A program made the position numbers and the translations under genes. From positions 1 to 20,573 of IMG/VR virus record IMGVR_UViG_3300023245_000129: 20,573 nucleotides of DNA; one strand, 5' to 3'. Origin of the DNA: a virus. The notes under the pieces are model-generated. The model was given only the letters and a program-made list of their open reading frames with translations, made no database searches and was not told the DNA's origin. Shown piece by piece: positions 5,684 through 11,676 of this stretch (the stretch's first letter is position 1; the number at the start of each line of letters is the position of its first letter).

Positions 5684-6133
5684 GTTATAGTAATCATCAA
5701 TACGAGTCTTGGGATCATGGAAGTAATCTGTTCCCATGTCTCTGGTTAAACTAATTTGGACTGCGTCTTTAATTAGTTTCTCAACTGGATCATACTCGCC
5801 TTTCTCTAACATGTCTGCACTCTTAAGGATTGCACGTTCTAGTTCTTGTCGTTTTGTAAACCCTTCAAACTCTGCCATAAACCAATCGTTATGTCCATCC
5901 AGCATATCGGGGATAGGCTTTAACTCAACTCCAACGCTTGCCTTAACCATTTCATATGTAGGCAGTGTAGCATGCTTTGTGCTATGCTCTGCGATAAATG
6001 TTGCTGTGTCTTTAAGACTTCTATCAAAGTTTTCTGGATTAAAGATGTTTTGCACTCTGACATAGTTCTGTGCATCCTGCATCATCATTTCTAAGAATAG
6101 TTTTTGTAAATCCGGGGTGTATTCTTTACTCAT
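5684..6133 (-). pseudogene. Replicative DNA helicase (T4 gp41/DnaB-like), N-terminal domain only
   Basis: About 149 residues from MSKEYTPDLQKLFLEMM to TRIDDYYNSGG match the N-terminal helical domain of T4 gp41-type helicases. The frame then leaves the helicase where it should reach the Walker A region, and the last 20 residues of the open frame are antisense of the radical SAM fragment. Without the ATPase core it cannot unwind DNA. The ATG at 6133 overlaps the stop of the upstream ORF by 8 bp, showing that the two were natural neighbours before truncation. A full helicase gene presumably lies elsewhere in the genome. Confidence 0.65.
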
Positions 6134-6884
6134 AATATTCCTTTAACTCTTTACTGTTGGGAAAAGTGTTTAAAGCATAGCATTTAAGTTCAATTCCTTT
6201 TTGACTCAAGTGCCATTGTATCATCGCTTCATGTACTACGTCTTCACTTTCAATAATAGAAAATTTGCCTTCTCTATAGTTTATATAATTTTTCCAATCT
6301 TTCCAAATTTTATTTTGTCCCTGATGCCAAACATCGCACATTTTGTTAAACTTAATAATATCTGTAATATCACACTGTACACTTTTTATTACTAATAACA
6401 TTACTTCTTTTAAGTTTTTAAAAATATCCATGGTGTCAATACAGACAAATCCCAGTTGCTCTGCTCGATCCCACTGCTCTTTCATTTGTGGAATCCACCA
6501 CTCAAGCAATTGTAAACTAATGGCTTCTCGTTTTTCCCATTTTTCAAGTGCATCTATATTATTGTTCCAAGCAGCTAAGTCCAACCCCTCTATTGCTCGG
6601 GTAGAATATTTTGGAATTTTTTGCTGAGTAATCTTTGCAAACTCAGCTGAGTCATCAGTCTTGGGACCTAAATAAAATTTTATACCATGTTCTTTATTAA
6701 TATATTCAATTACCTCTATGCCTTTCATGTCCGGCATTGGAACAATAGGAGTAAAAATATTATCATCTGATTCAATATATTTCTTTTTAATTAACGCTTC
6801 CTTAGTTACTGGATGCCATTGTTTCTTAAAACCATGTGATGTAACTATGTCGTTGCCGGGTACAAAACTTAACCAAATATTCAT
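6126..6884 (-). CDS. Unknown 252-residue protein in the mosaic block
   Basis: I do not recognise this protein. It starts MNIWLSFVPGND (ATG at 6884, ATGA overlap with the stop of the radical SAM fragment; the longer frame to 6899 uses TTG and is less likely). It is rich in Trp, Lys and Ile, soluble-looking, with a central helical part (AAWNNNIDALEKWEKREA, LLEWWIPQMKEQWDRAE) and no membrane segment. It is the only intact gene in the block and is more AT-rich than its surroundings by eye. Its place, overlapping a radical SAM gene upstream and a helicase downstream, suggests an original operon; it may be a partner or substrate-related protein of the radical SAM enzyme. Confidence 0.55.
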   Translation of the reverse strand: MNIWLSFVPGNDIVTSHGFKKQWHPVTKEALIKKKYIESDDNIFTPIVPMPDMKGIEVIEYINKEHGIKFYLGPKTDDSAEFAKITQQKIPKYSTRAIEGLDLAAWNNNIDALEKWEKREAISLQLLEWWIPQMKEQWDRAEQLGFVCIDTMDIFKNLKEVMLLVIKSVQCDITDIIKFNKMCDVWHQGQNKIWKDWKNYINYREGKFSIIESEDVVHEAMIQWHLSQKGIELKCYALNTFPNSKELKEYYE

Positions 6885-7190
6885 TGACATTTCCCACAAT
6901 TAAATAAGCAATAGTCTGGTTTACTAGTCTGTATTGTAGCATAAAAATTATTAAAATAAGATATCTGATTACTTAGTTTACTAGTTTTAATATTATGGTC
7001 CTCTTTATTTTTACGCCATTGACTCTTATAATGAAAGTTATAGTGTTTGCTATAACAGCATGGTGAATAGTAGCCGTCACTGCTAATAAAATGCATCATG
7101 TCATCTTTACATTTAGGATCGATCTATAACAAAATCTCTATTAGGAGTAGTTTCAAATTTTCTTTGTACAATATCCCTTGGGTGTCATTG
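6881..7190 (-). pseudogene. C-terminal (SPASM-like) fragment of a radical SAM gene
   Basis: The C-terminal part reads CKDDMMHFISSDGYYSPCC followed later by YCLFNCGKC, the cysteine layout of a SPASM-type auxiliary cluster domain. Upstream, FETTPNRDFVID continues the gene in another frame; the break coincides with GATCGATC (minus strand, near 7119-7126), which looks like a 4-bp duplication. The radical SAM core with CX3CX2C is absent, replaced at about 7190 by primase sequence. Stop at 6881 overlaps the start of the unknown ORF. Non-functional. Confidence 0.6.
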
Positions 7191-7194
7191 CATC

Positions 7195-7620
7195 TATTGG
7201 TAAGTGTAGCAACACCACCAATAGTTAAGGCGTCAATAATACCCTCACATACTATACTAAACTTTCCTCCTTGGGATTTGCCTGTCTATTCCGTAAACGT
7301 AGTTGCTCTCGTAATTATTAAAGTATTTAGGCTTAGTCTCGTTATCTGCGGCTCTTGCTGTTGATCCTATAACACGGCCCTGCCAAGTACAGGGAATAAT
7401 AATACGCTTATACATTCTAGCAGGTTTAGTGTCGCTCCACAATAACTCATTTACTGGCATCTTACGCTGTTGTGCATATTCCAGTAACTCTGCTGGGCCT
7501 TGTGTTAATGGCACACAATCTTGAGGTAGTTCACGCTCTGGAAACTCAATAGTAAACTCAGGTTCATCTATCTCCTCTTCAAGCACCACAGTATCTTTAA
7601 TGCGCAGCGCTTCAACTACT
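7195..7620 (-). pseudogene. DNA primase fragment, frameshifted
   Basis: The frame from about 7620 reads VVVEALRIKDTVVLEEE and then typical phage primase sequence: RIIIPCTWQGRVIG, STARAADNETKPKY and NNYESNYVYGIDRQ. It ends early at 7257 by frameshift, but the next frame continues GGKFSIVCEGIIDALTIGGVATL, a TOPRIM-like acidic motif (EG-x2-D). Both the zinc-binding N terminus and the remainder of the TOPRIM domain are missing. It starts exactly where the promoter spacer ends (7620/7621). Such primases work with gp41-type helicases, so both fragments may come from one donor phage. Confidence 0.6.
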
Positions 7621-7642
7621 ACACGTTTTCATTTTAAGTCAA
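7621..7642. repeat. Right 11-bp direct repeat and orphan -35 box
   Basis: ACACGTTTTCA (7621-7631) is followed by TTTTA and AGTCAA (7637-7642), the minus-strand TTGACT box that belongs with the -10 at 5457-5462. With the block removed the spacer would be 16 bp, as in modules 1 and 2. Confidence 0.55.
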
Positions 7643-7705
7643 GCATAAACGATACGAAGAAGTTTCAAAGAAGGTATGTGACGACATCACGTGGGTTAAA
7701 ACGCT

Positions 7706-7987
7706 TTATATCCAATAATCGGGGCGCGCTGCACGGTTAATATCTTCGGGCGAAACCCATTGTAAACAAAATATACCGGCATCTTCTTCTTTTTCGAAAT
7801 AGAATGAAAACGCCGTACCGCTAGAGTGTTTAGCAATCACGTCGCCTTTACAGTTATGATGAATCCATAACCGAAGCTGGTGCGCTGACCGTCCTGACTC
7901 ATGTGTTATTCCACCGACCATAGTGTATCCATCGGTATTATAGAACATTTGAAATATAGTGTCATTTGAAATATAGTTGAATGTCAT
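7706..7987 (-). CDS. Unknown 93-residue protein
   Basis: Starts MTFNYISNDTIFQMFYN; ATG at 7987 overlaps the stop of the upstream gene as ATGA, so the two are probably translated together. It contains a compact pattern of alternating polar and aromatic residues (LRLWIHHNCKGDVIAK, TAFSFYFEKEEDAG) that suggests a small alpha/beta domain, and ends RAARPDYWI. No membrane segment, no known motif recognised. Followed by about 60 bp without features up to the promoter remnant at 7621-7642. Confidence 0.6.
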   Translation of the reverse strand: MTFNYISNDTIFQMFYNTDGYTMVGGITHESGRSAHQLRLWIHHNCKGDVIAKHSSGTAFSFYFEKEEDAGIFCLQWVSPEDINRAARPDYWI

Positions 7988-8283
7988 TTTATTACTCGAA
8001 CGATTTCCATATCGATGTTATAATCATCACTGGCAAAGTCCAAGTAGTCTTGGTATGATTTACCTACCCATGCAGGAAGTTCATCTTCCATCTTATGCCA
8101 GCGTGGACCTTTCCATTCATCGCATTTGTATGTGGTATCCCATCCGCCGTCTTGTGAATACATGGGTGATTCTTGCACGTCACGGACATAATCATCACTA
8201 TTCAAAATAACATCGGCTGTTAATACTAATAGTGTACAGCCGGTAAGGGTATAGTTTATACCATCTTTTGAATGCGGTGTCAT
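7984..8283 (-). CDS. Unknown 99-residue protein
   Basis: Starts MTPHSKDGINYTLTGCTLLV and is acidic, with several Trp and Tyr residues in the middle (GGWDTTYKCDEWKGPRWHKM). The hydrophobic stretch CTLLVLTADVIL is too short and mixed for a clear membrane helix. Two T4-late-type boxes lie about 200 bp upstream (8486-8530), so it and its partner at 7706 may be late genes. A weak AGG ribosome site lies about 8 nt before the ATG. Function unknown. Confidence 0.55.
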   Translation of the reverse strand: MTPHSKDGINYTLTGCTLLVLTADVILNSDDYVRDVQESPMYSQDGGWDTTYKCDEWKGPRWHKMEDELPAWVGKSYQDYLDFASDDYNIDMEIVRVIK

Positions 8284-8339
8284 TGTATTGCCTATTTGAA
8301 ATGCGTTAAAAACTGTGATTTTGGGGATTTGGTAGAATC

Positions 8340-8372
8340 AGGGGTGAACGATACTGTTACCGGGTCACCCCT
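8340..8372. terminator. Strong hairpin upstream of the 99-residue gene
   Basis: AGGGGTGA (8340-8347) pairs with TCACCCCT (8365-8372) around a 17-nt loop. No convincing U run follows on either strand, so it may be a processing or regulatory hairpin rather than a terminator. The rest of 8284-8485 shows no gene. Confidence 0.35.
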
Positions 8373-8485
8373 GTTTCTAAATTATTCGATTTTTATCTAC
8401 TATGTGAGTAGTTTATCTAGCCAGCACCTCTTTGAGTAGAACGCAATGTCTAAACTATTGACTGTAGGGATCAGCCACTATACTA

Positions 8486-8530
8486 TATTTATCATGTAAT
8501 ACTATACACGTTTATACTCTAGTATTTATA
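8486..8530 (-). promoter_or_regulatory. T4-late-type promoter boxes
   Basis: TATAAATA on the minus strand at 8523-8530, followed by CTAG, as in T4 late promoters; a second, one-base variant GATAAATA is at 8486-8493. Either would read into the genes at 7706-8283. Confidence 0.5.
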
Positions 8531-8539
8531 TCAAGTCTG

Positions 8540-9440
8540 AGATTACGACTTGTAGTAGGTGTCTTTGGGCCGTACCGAACGATATCCCTATCGTTGTTAA
8601 TCCTTTATCCACTAAGTGCCTTGCGGCTTACCTAGTATCACCTAATGCTGCCTTGATTAAAGTGGTGGCGTTTCCACTGTCGCATTACACTACTCGTCCA
8701 TCTATCTTCCGCCTGTCTTGCGAACAGTTCAACTTTGCTAAAAGTTTACGTCTTCTTTTCGAACAATCACTCGCAGCCTTGGGAGCTTTGAGCAAACTAC
8801 ATTCACTTACGTGTGTAGTATTAAGCACCTTTAGTGCAATACCGGGACAGACTTTCCATTTGACAATGTTGGAATTGAACCAACGTTCGTCTGCTATGAA
8901 GGCAGATGTCTAACCATTCGACATATTGTAAATCACCATGATGTGCTGTCCCTGTTGCGTCATAACCTTTTGGGTTACAATATACAACACACCACCTGTT
9001 TTTCGGCTTGCGACCTAATAAACGTTTCTTCTGGTTTATGTCCCTCTTCAAAGAACGAGGTCCATCCACCGTTGAAATACCAACCGCCCTTCTACGCTAA
9101 TAGTCGGACTACTTTGATTACCTGTTAGTCAATCTTCGCTGAATAGGTTTGCATGTTATGGCGATGTTGCTGCATCTTTTGTCCTCATCGTTGACCAAGA
9201 CCATTTTATCCTTTCGGACCATACCCCTATCTTACCGTGTAACCCCTACCTTTCGATAGAAGTCCCGTCGCCGGGAGACTCAGGCTTGTTTAGATGGACC
9301 ATTACTGGCGATGCTATGTGATATATACATCTTTGGGTACGTTACCGCACTTATCCTTAATGGACGCTAAACCGCCCATTAACTCTATTCTATTTTCAAT
9401 CAGCGTTGCTACACTGTCTGTAGCGGCTTACTTATTCAAT
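8540..9440 (-). ncRNA. Large structured RNA rich in GNRA tetraloops (GOLLD/ROOL-like candidate)
   Basis: About 900 nt without a supported protein gene, preceded by a consensus promoter. On the minus strand, stem-loops closed by GNRA tetraloops follow each other: GTAA (9337-9350), GCGA (9263-9276), GAAA (9246-9259), GAAA (9209-9218), GCAA (8713-8727), GCAA (8618-8627) and GGGA (8578-8595). A 7-bp stem TTAATGG/CCATTAA is at 9357-9382. The tetraloops make sense only on this strand. A tRNA-like gene lies in the middle (8860-8931). Size, phage context and tRNA association recall the large ornate phage RNAs GOLLD and ROOL, but I cannot match a consensus by eye. Ends are approximate; the 3' end is set near a small AAGTC/GACTT hairpin. 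Confidence 0.6.
8860..8931 (-). tRNA. tRNA-like gene, anticodon position UCA
   Basis: A full cloverleaf can be drawn: acceptor 8925-8931 with 8861-8867 (one mismatch at 2-71), D stem GTC/GAC with GG in the loop, anticodon stem TCTGC/GCAGA, 5-nt variable region, T stem GTTGG/CCAAC with loop TTCAATT, and A73. CCA is not encoded. The 7-nt anticodon loop is CTTCATA, which puts UCA at 34-36, the reader of UGA, with an unusual U at 37. Apart from the loop, the body resembles tRNA-Glu, so it may be a suppressor, a degenerate tRNA-Glu or a structural tRNA-like domain of the surrounding RNA. Confidence 0.6.
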
Positions 9441-9446
9441 ATAACC

Positions 9447-9475
9447 ATTATACTATAACTAAATGGCTTTGTCAA
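9447..9475 (-). promoter_or_regulatory. Consensus promoter of the large RNA
   Basis: TTGACA (9470-9475), 17 bp, TATAAT (9447-9452): a perfect sigma70 consensus with ideal spacing. Transcription would start near 9440 and read through the structured region. Confidence 0.8.
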
Positions 9476-9480
9476 TAACT

Positions 9481-9517
9481 ATTTTCAAAAAACTTATTAT
9501 ATAAGTGCTTTGAAAAT
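9481..9517 (-). terminator. Intrinsic terminator of the 200-nt RNA
   Basis: On the minus strand ACTTAT/ATAAGT (9492-9506) forms a hairpin followed by a run of U (9487-9491); an outer ATTTTCAAA/TTTGAAAAT stem (9481-9489 with 9509-9517) encloses it. Confidence 0.6.
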
Positions 9518-9687
9518 GGACCGATGGCTGCGCCTTACATACGCTATCGGTCCCTAGCACATGGGTCTTAAAGTAGACCACACCGTTGATTCTTATCGAC
9601 CCTCAACGAACCCGTCCAAAATTAAAGTATTTGAAAAACTGCATCAGCTTTGTTTTGCCTCGGAATATCAGGGGTTCTTTATTTGAT
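9487..9687 (-). ncRNA. Independent ~200-nt RNA of unknown type
   Basis: Bounded by a perfect promoter (9694-9722) and an intrinsic terminator (9481-9517). It contains no ORF with a start and ribosome site. Visible stems on the minus strand are GGACCGAT/ATCGGTCC (about 9517-9552), GGTCT/AGACC with a 6-nt loop (about 9565-9580) and CGTTGA/TCAACG (about 9585-9609). It is not a tRNA and not a recognised riboswitch. Tandem position directly upstream of the large RNA's promoter suggests both form one RNA-expressing unit. Confidence 0.6.
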
Positions 9688-9693
9688 TTAACC

Positions 9694-9722
9694 ATTATAC
9701 TATATTGTTATGGCATTGTCAA
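9694..9722 (-). promoter_or_regulatory. Consensus promoter of the 200-nt RNA
   Basis: TTGACA (9717-9722), 17 bp, TATAAT (9694-9699). Identical in boxes, spacing and in the flanking ATAG-TATAAT-GGTTA to the promoter at 9447-9475, so the two may be a duplicated unit. Confidence 0.8.
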
Positions 9723-9730
9723 TCTAAAAT

Positions 9731-9851
9731 TTTAAAGAATGTTTTAGGTGGAAAAAAACTGTGCTACTTCACAGGAAAGCGAGCTGGTCTAAAACTATGG
9801 AACAACTAAACATAGGAGAGACTTACGCTCGCGCCTAAAACATTCTTTAAA
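9731..9851. repeat. 121-bp structured inverted repeat (18-bp perfect stem)
   Basis: TTTAAAGAATGTTTTAGG (9731-9748) is the exact reverse complement of 9834-9851. Inside are a CTGTG/CACAG hairpin, a GCGAGC/GCTCGC stem, then GTCT/AGAC and CTATG/CATAG nested within it. This is a regular multi-branched RNA-like structure, not a simple terminator. Strand is undecided. It ends 8 bp from the promoter at 9694-9722. Confidence 0.65.
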
Positions 9852-9875
9852 CTTTCAGTCTGTCAACAACTATCA

Positions 9876-9956
9876 TCATTTGATTTCTTCCTTAAATACG
9901 CACAAAGCAACGACACTAGATTCATTTTCATTGCCAGAGCCGACTTCAATGCGCAT
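9876..9956 (-). CDS. Possible 26-residue peptide
   Basis: ATG at 9956 follows AAGGA by 1-2 nt and reads MRIEVGSGNENESSVVALC, ending CVFKEEIK. An upstream in-frame ATG at 9995 would add 13 residues but has no ribosome site. Nothing recognised; coding is uncertain. Confidence 0.3.
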   Translation of the reverse strand: MRIEVGSGNENESSVVALCVFKEEIK

Positions 9957-10074
9957 TTCCTTAATTGATTGCGAACATACTTCATAGCTGGGCATCGTCG
10001 CATGCGGATTCGAACCGCTTCAAGGGGTTAACCTCTTATCTCCACGCCCTTCCCGGAAAGGGTCAGTCAATTCT

Positions 10075-10170
10075 TTATCCAAAAAACATAAAAAAGAATG
10101 CAGCACCAACACCACTACAAACAGCAATCATCAGTACGACGGTCTTAATATCTTCTCGGTCAATTTTCAT
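10075..10170 (-). CDS. Tiny single-pass membrane protein (31 residues)
   Basis: ATG at 10170, preceded by GGAG at a good distance (8 nt). It reads MKIDREDIKTVVLMIAV, then a hydrophobic helix to the end (GVGAAFFFMFFG). A short charged N terminus and one membrane helix fit a small inner-membrane peptide, of the kind often found in phage early or lysis regions. It directly follows another tiny frame at 10171-10230. No family recognised. Confidence 0.5.
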   Translation of the reverse strand: MKIDREDIKTVVLMIAVCSGVGAAFFFMFFG

Positions 10171-10230
10171 CTAAGCTTCTCCAATACATTCACAGCTAAT
10201 GTCTTTTAGCCAATAATAATCAGCGTCCAT
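10171..10230 (-). CDS. Possible 19-residue peptide
   Basis: MDADYYWLKDISCECIGEA, ending directly before the ATG of the membrane peptide. The open frame extends upstream (EDEHDATNQA) without a standard start codon. The GGAG ribosome site for the next gene lies in its last codons, so coupling is possible. Weak support. Confidence 0.3.
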   Translation of the reverse strand: MDADYYWLKDISCECIGEA

Positions 10231-10267
10231 TGCCTGATTGGTTGCATCATGTTCATCTTCTGCGATG

Positions 10268-10576
10268 TTATGATTCGGATATTGCTTTGAACGCCATTTT
10301 TGTTAACTCGGTATACAGGTTTAGATTTTCTTTAATCATGTATTCCTGTGTTGGGGATTTGGCGTGTTGAAGTTGGTGTTCATATAGTTTGGCTTCATGG
10401 CGTAGGTATTTCCATAATGATACCATAGCATCCATTGACGGTTCTTTATTCATTGACTTAATGTATGCGTAGTATGTTGGATTACGATTAAGATAAGTCT
10501 TACTGAATTGCTTATCGGATAGTCCAATGTTTTCTATACGCAGACGATGTAATATTTCGTTAAGGATATCGATCAT
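10268..10576 (-). CDS. Unknown 102-residue protein, possible DUF6626-like
   Basis: Reads MIDILNEILHRLRIENIGLS, then DKQFSKTYLNRNPTYYAYIK and SMNKEPSMDAMVSLWKYLR, and a helical C-terminal half. The layout (short helix, FSxxYLxRxPxYYxxIK, then EPSxxAMxxL) reminds me of small helical alphaproteobacterial proteins filed as DUF6626, whose function is unknown; this is a weak recognition. A full consensus promoter ends 5 nt before the ATG, so it is probably leaderless and separately expressed. The short frames at 10075-10230 follow directly downstream. Confidence 0.6.
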   Translation of the reverse strand: MIDILNEILHRLRIENIGLSDKQFSKTYLNRNPTYYAYIKSMNKEPSMDAMVSLWKYLRHEAKLYEHQLQHAKSPTQEYMIKENLNLYTELTKMAFKAISES

Positions 10577-10581
10577 ATTGT

Positions 10582-10610
10582 ATTATACTATATGTGATAG
10601 GTTAAGTCAA
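10582..10610 (-). promoter_or_regulatory. Sigma70-type promoter, leaderless spacing
   Basis: TTGACT (10605-10610), 17 bp, TATAAT (10582-10587), then 5 nt to the ATG at 10576. Confidence 0.75.
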
Positions 10611-10746
10611 GATATTAATATGTTATTATCAACTATAAATTATTCGATAAAGTAACTTTGAAAGACTTTGTTACATAAGAGGTATACAAGAATATCAAAC
10701 GATAATCTACTAGATAATGGAAGATTTATTTAATACCTTTTAAAGT

Positions 10747-10778
10747 GCTAGGTGATTCTGTTTCCAAGTTCACCTAGC
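10747..10778 (-). terminator. Hairpin at the 3' end of the tmRNA precursor
   Basis: GCTAGGTGA (10747-10755) pairs with TCACCTAGC (10770-10778). It follows the tag-coding piece. Only a short U run follows on the minus strand, so it may be a tmRNA stem or a processing signal instead. Confidence 0.4.
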
Positions 10779-11040
10779 GAAACTCATTTCCTACGAAGCA
10801 GGGCGAAAACCGTTAGGTTCAGGCTGCTACCGCCATAGGAACAAAATTGTCGTTAGACGCTTTTGCAATTGTTGTGTCGTTACGTTAACCCAGTTTCCAC
10901 GGGACAATCTCGGTATCGTTTTTACTGCATCAGTCGAACCTGTTTCACTCCCATCATAAGGACACCATATAATATCCTTATGGTGGAAGTGGTGGGTACT
11001 GCCCCCACGTATCTGAACTGCCTATTATACTAGCCTCAAA
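10747..11040 (-). ncRNA. ssrA: Circularly permuted two-piece tmRNA
   Basis: Read on the minus strand: first an acceptor piece with T stem GTGGG/CCCAC (10992-11008), acceptor strand CACTTCC and CCA end (10981-10991); then a 28-nt intervening loop with an ATAAGGA/TCCTTAT stem; then the mature 5' end GGGAGTG (10946-10952), which pairs with CACTTCC; then GGTTCGACTG, a tmRNA hallmark; then the tag frame, ending SNDNFVPMAVAA and TGA (10819-10857). This order, 3' piece before 5' piece, is the permuted form known from alphaproteobacteria, whose tags also often start ANDN and end AVAA. It would rescue stalled ribosomes and tag proteins for proteolysis. The T loop, GGCAGTA, is unusual. Ends are approximate. 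Confidence 0.88.
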
Positions 11041-11085
11041 CGATTGTATTCTTATTTAGTGTGTCATCTTATTGTTACCATGTGT

Positions 11086-11114
11086 ATTATACCACTATAT
11101 AACAGGAAAGTCAA
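11086..11114 (-). promoter_or_regulatory. Promoter of the tmRNA gene
   Basis: TTGACT (11109-11114), 17 bp, TATAAT (11086-11091). Start near 11079, about 70 nt before the T arm of the acceptor piece. Confidence 0.7.
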
Positions 11115-11151
11115 TTGTTTTATAATAAATAAGTATCTATTGATAAATGCG

Positions 11152-11664
11152 TCAATAGTTATTATGGATTTCTTCTAATACTACAATATTGACGGCGATG
11201 GGTGGAACTTTCACAGTGATATCGGGCAGGATATAACGGTGGTAGCGCACTTCGGAAGTATACCAGCATGATCCTGATGGGACGTTATTCGGGATTTTAA
11301 CGAATAGGTCGGCGTGTTGTGCAACCCCTGCTGGCCACACGGTGTTTGGACTTGGGCGTGTCACTAGGTTAGAATATAAGTTTCCATCGCTACACATAAG
11401 GCTTTGGTCTATTACAGTAAGACGGGGTGTTGTATATGCGGTATAAGTGAAATCTAGTTTGGCATATTCACCGGGGCGTGTTGGTCCATCGATATGTGTT
11501 GCACTAACATCACGTATGGGTGCTTTAATATCCATCCAGAATAGTGTTCCCAAAATAGAACAGGATGTCAATACGAATAGCAAGAATCCTACTGCAAAAA
11601 TATGTGATGGGTCTTTGATATCTACGTCATTGCACTCATTTTTGATATGTGCCACTAAGTTCAT
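11152..11664 (-). CDS. Membrane-anchored protein of unknown role
   Basis: A 170-residue protein with one membrane segment at about residues 23-45 (IFAVGFLLFVLTSCSILGTL) and a larger, beta-rich C-terminal part outside it (TAYTTPRLTVIDQSLMCSDG, DLFVKIPNNVPSGSC). Two or three Cys in that part could pair in the periplasm. A good AAGGA ribosome site lies before the ATG. It follows the coiled-coil membrane protein at 11677, with which it probably forms an operon downstream of the structural genes. A role in lysis or in changing the host envelope is possible, but no family is recognised. Confidence 0.6.
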   Translation of the reverse strand: MNLVAHIKNECNDVDIKDPSHIFAVGFLLFVLTSCSILGTLFWMDIKAPIRDVSATHIDGPTRPGEYAKLDFTYTAYTTPRLTVIDQSLMCSDGNLYSNLVTRPSPNTVWPAGVAQHADLFVKIPNNVPSGSCWYTSEVRYHRYILPDITVKVPPIAVNIVVLEEIHNNY

Positions 11665-11676
11665 TGTATTTTCCTT

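Larger units (their letters stand above)
5474..7620. mobile_element. 2.15-kb mosaic block inserted in a promoter
   Basis: The block lies between two copies of ACACGTTTTCA and holds pieces of at least four phage genes in both orientations, most truncated or frameshifted: a twitch radical SAM fragment (+), a helicase N-domain (-), an intact unknown ORF (-), a radical SAM C-terminal fragment (-) and a primase fragment (-). No transposase or recombinase is visible. It may be captured DNA from a related phage inserted during break repair, or an assembly artefact; the clean restoration of a promoter on removal favours a real insertion. Confidence 0.45.

Noticed and set aside
8860-8931. Genome-wide UGA recoding because of the UCA anticodon
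   Set aside because: NrdA, repeat, radical SAM and uvsE genes all end in TGA with neighbours starting right there; no in-frame TGA is found inside conserved domains.
8821-9128. Protein-coding frames in both strands inside the large RNA
   Set aside because: Short, without ribosome sites, and running through the tRNA-like gene; the GNRA stems explain the region better.
10004-10018. T-arm-like hairpin GCGG-TTCGAAT-CCGC suggesting a tRNA at 9990-10075
   Set aside because: No matching 5' acceptor strand, D arm or anticodon arm could be drawn; only the T-arm motif and unrelated hairpins are present.
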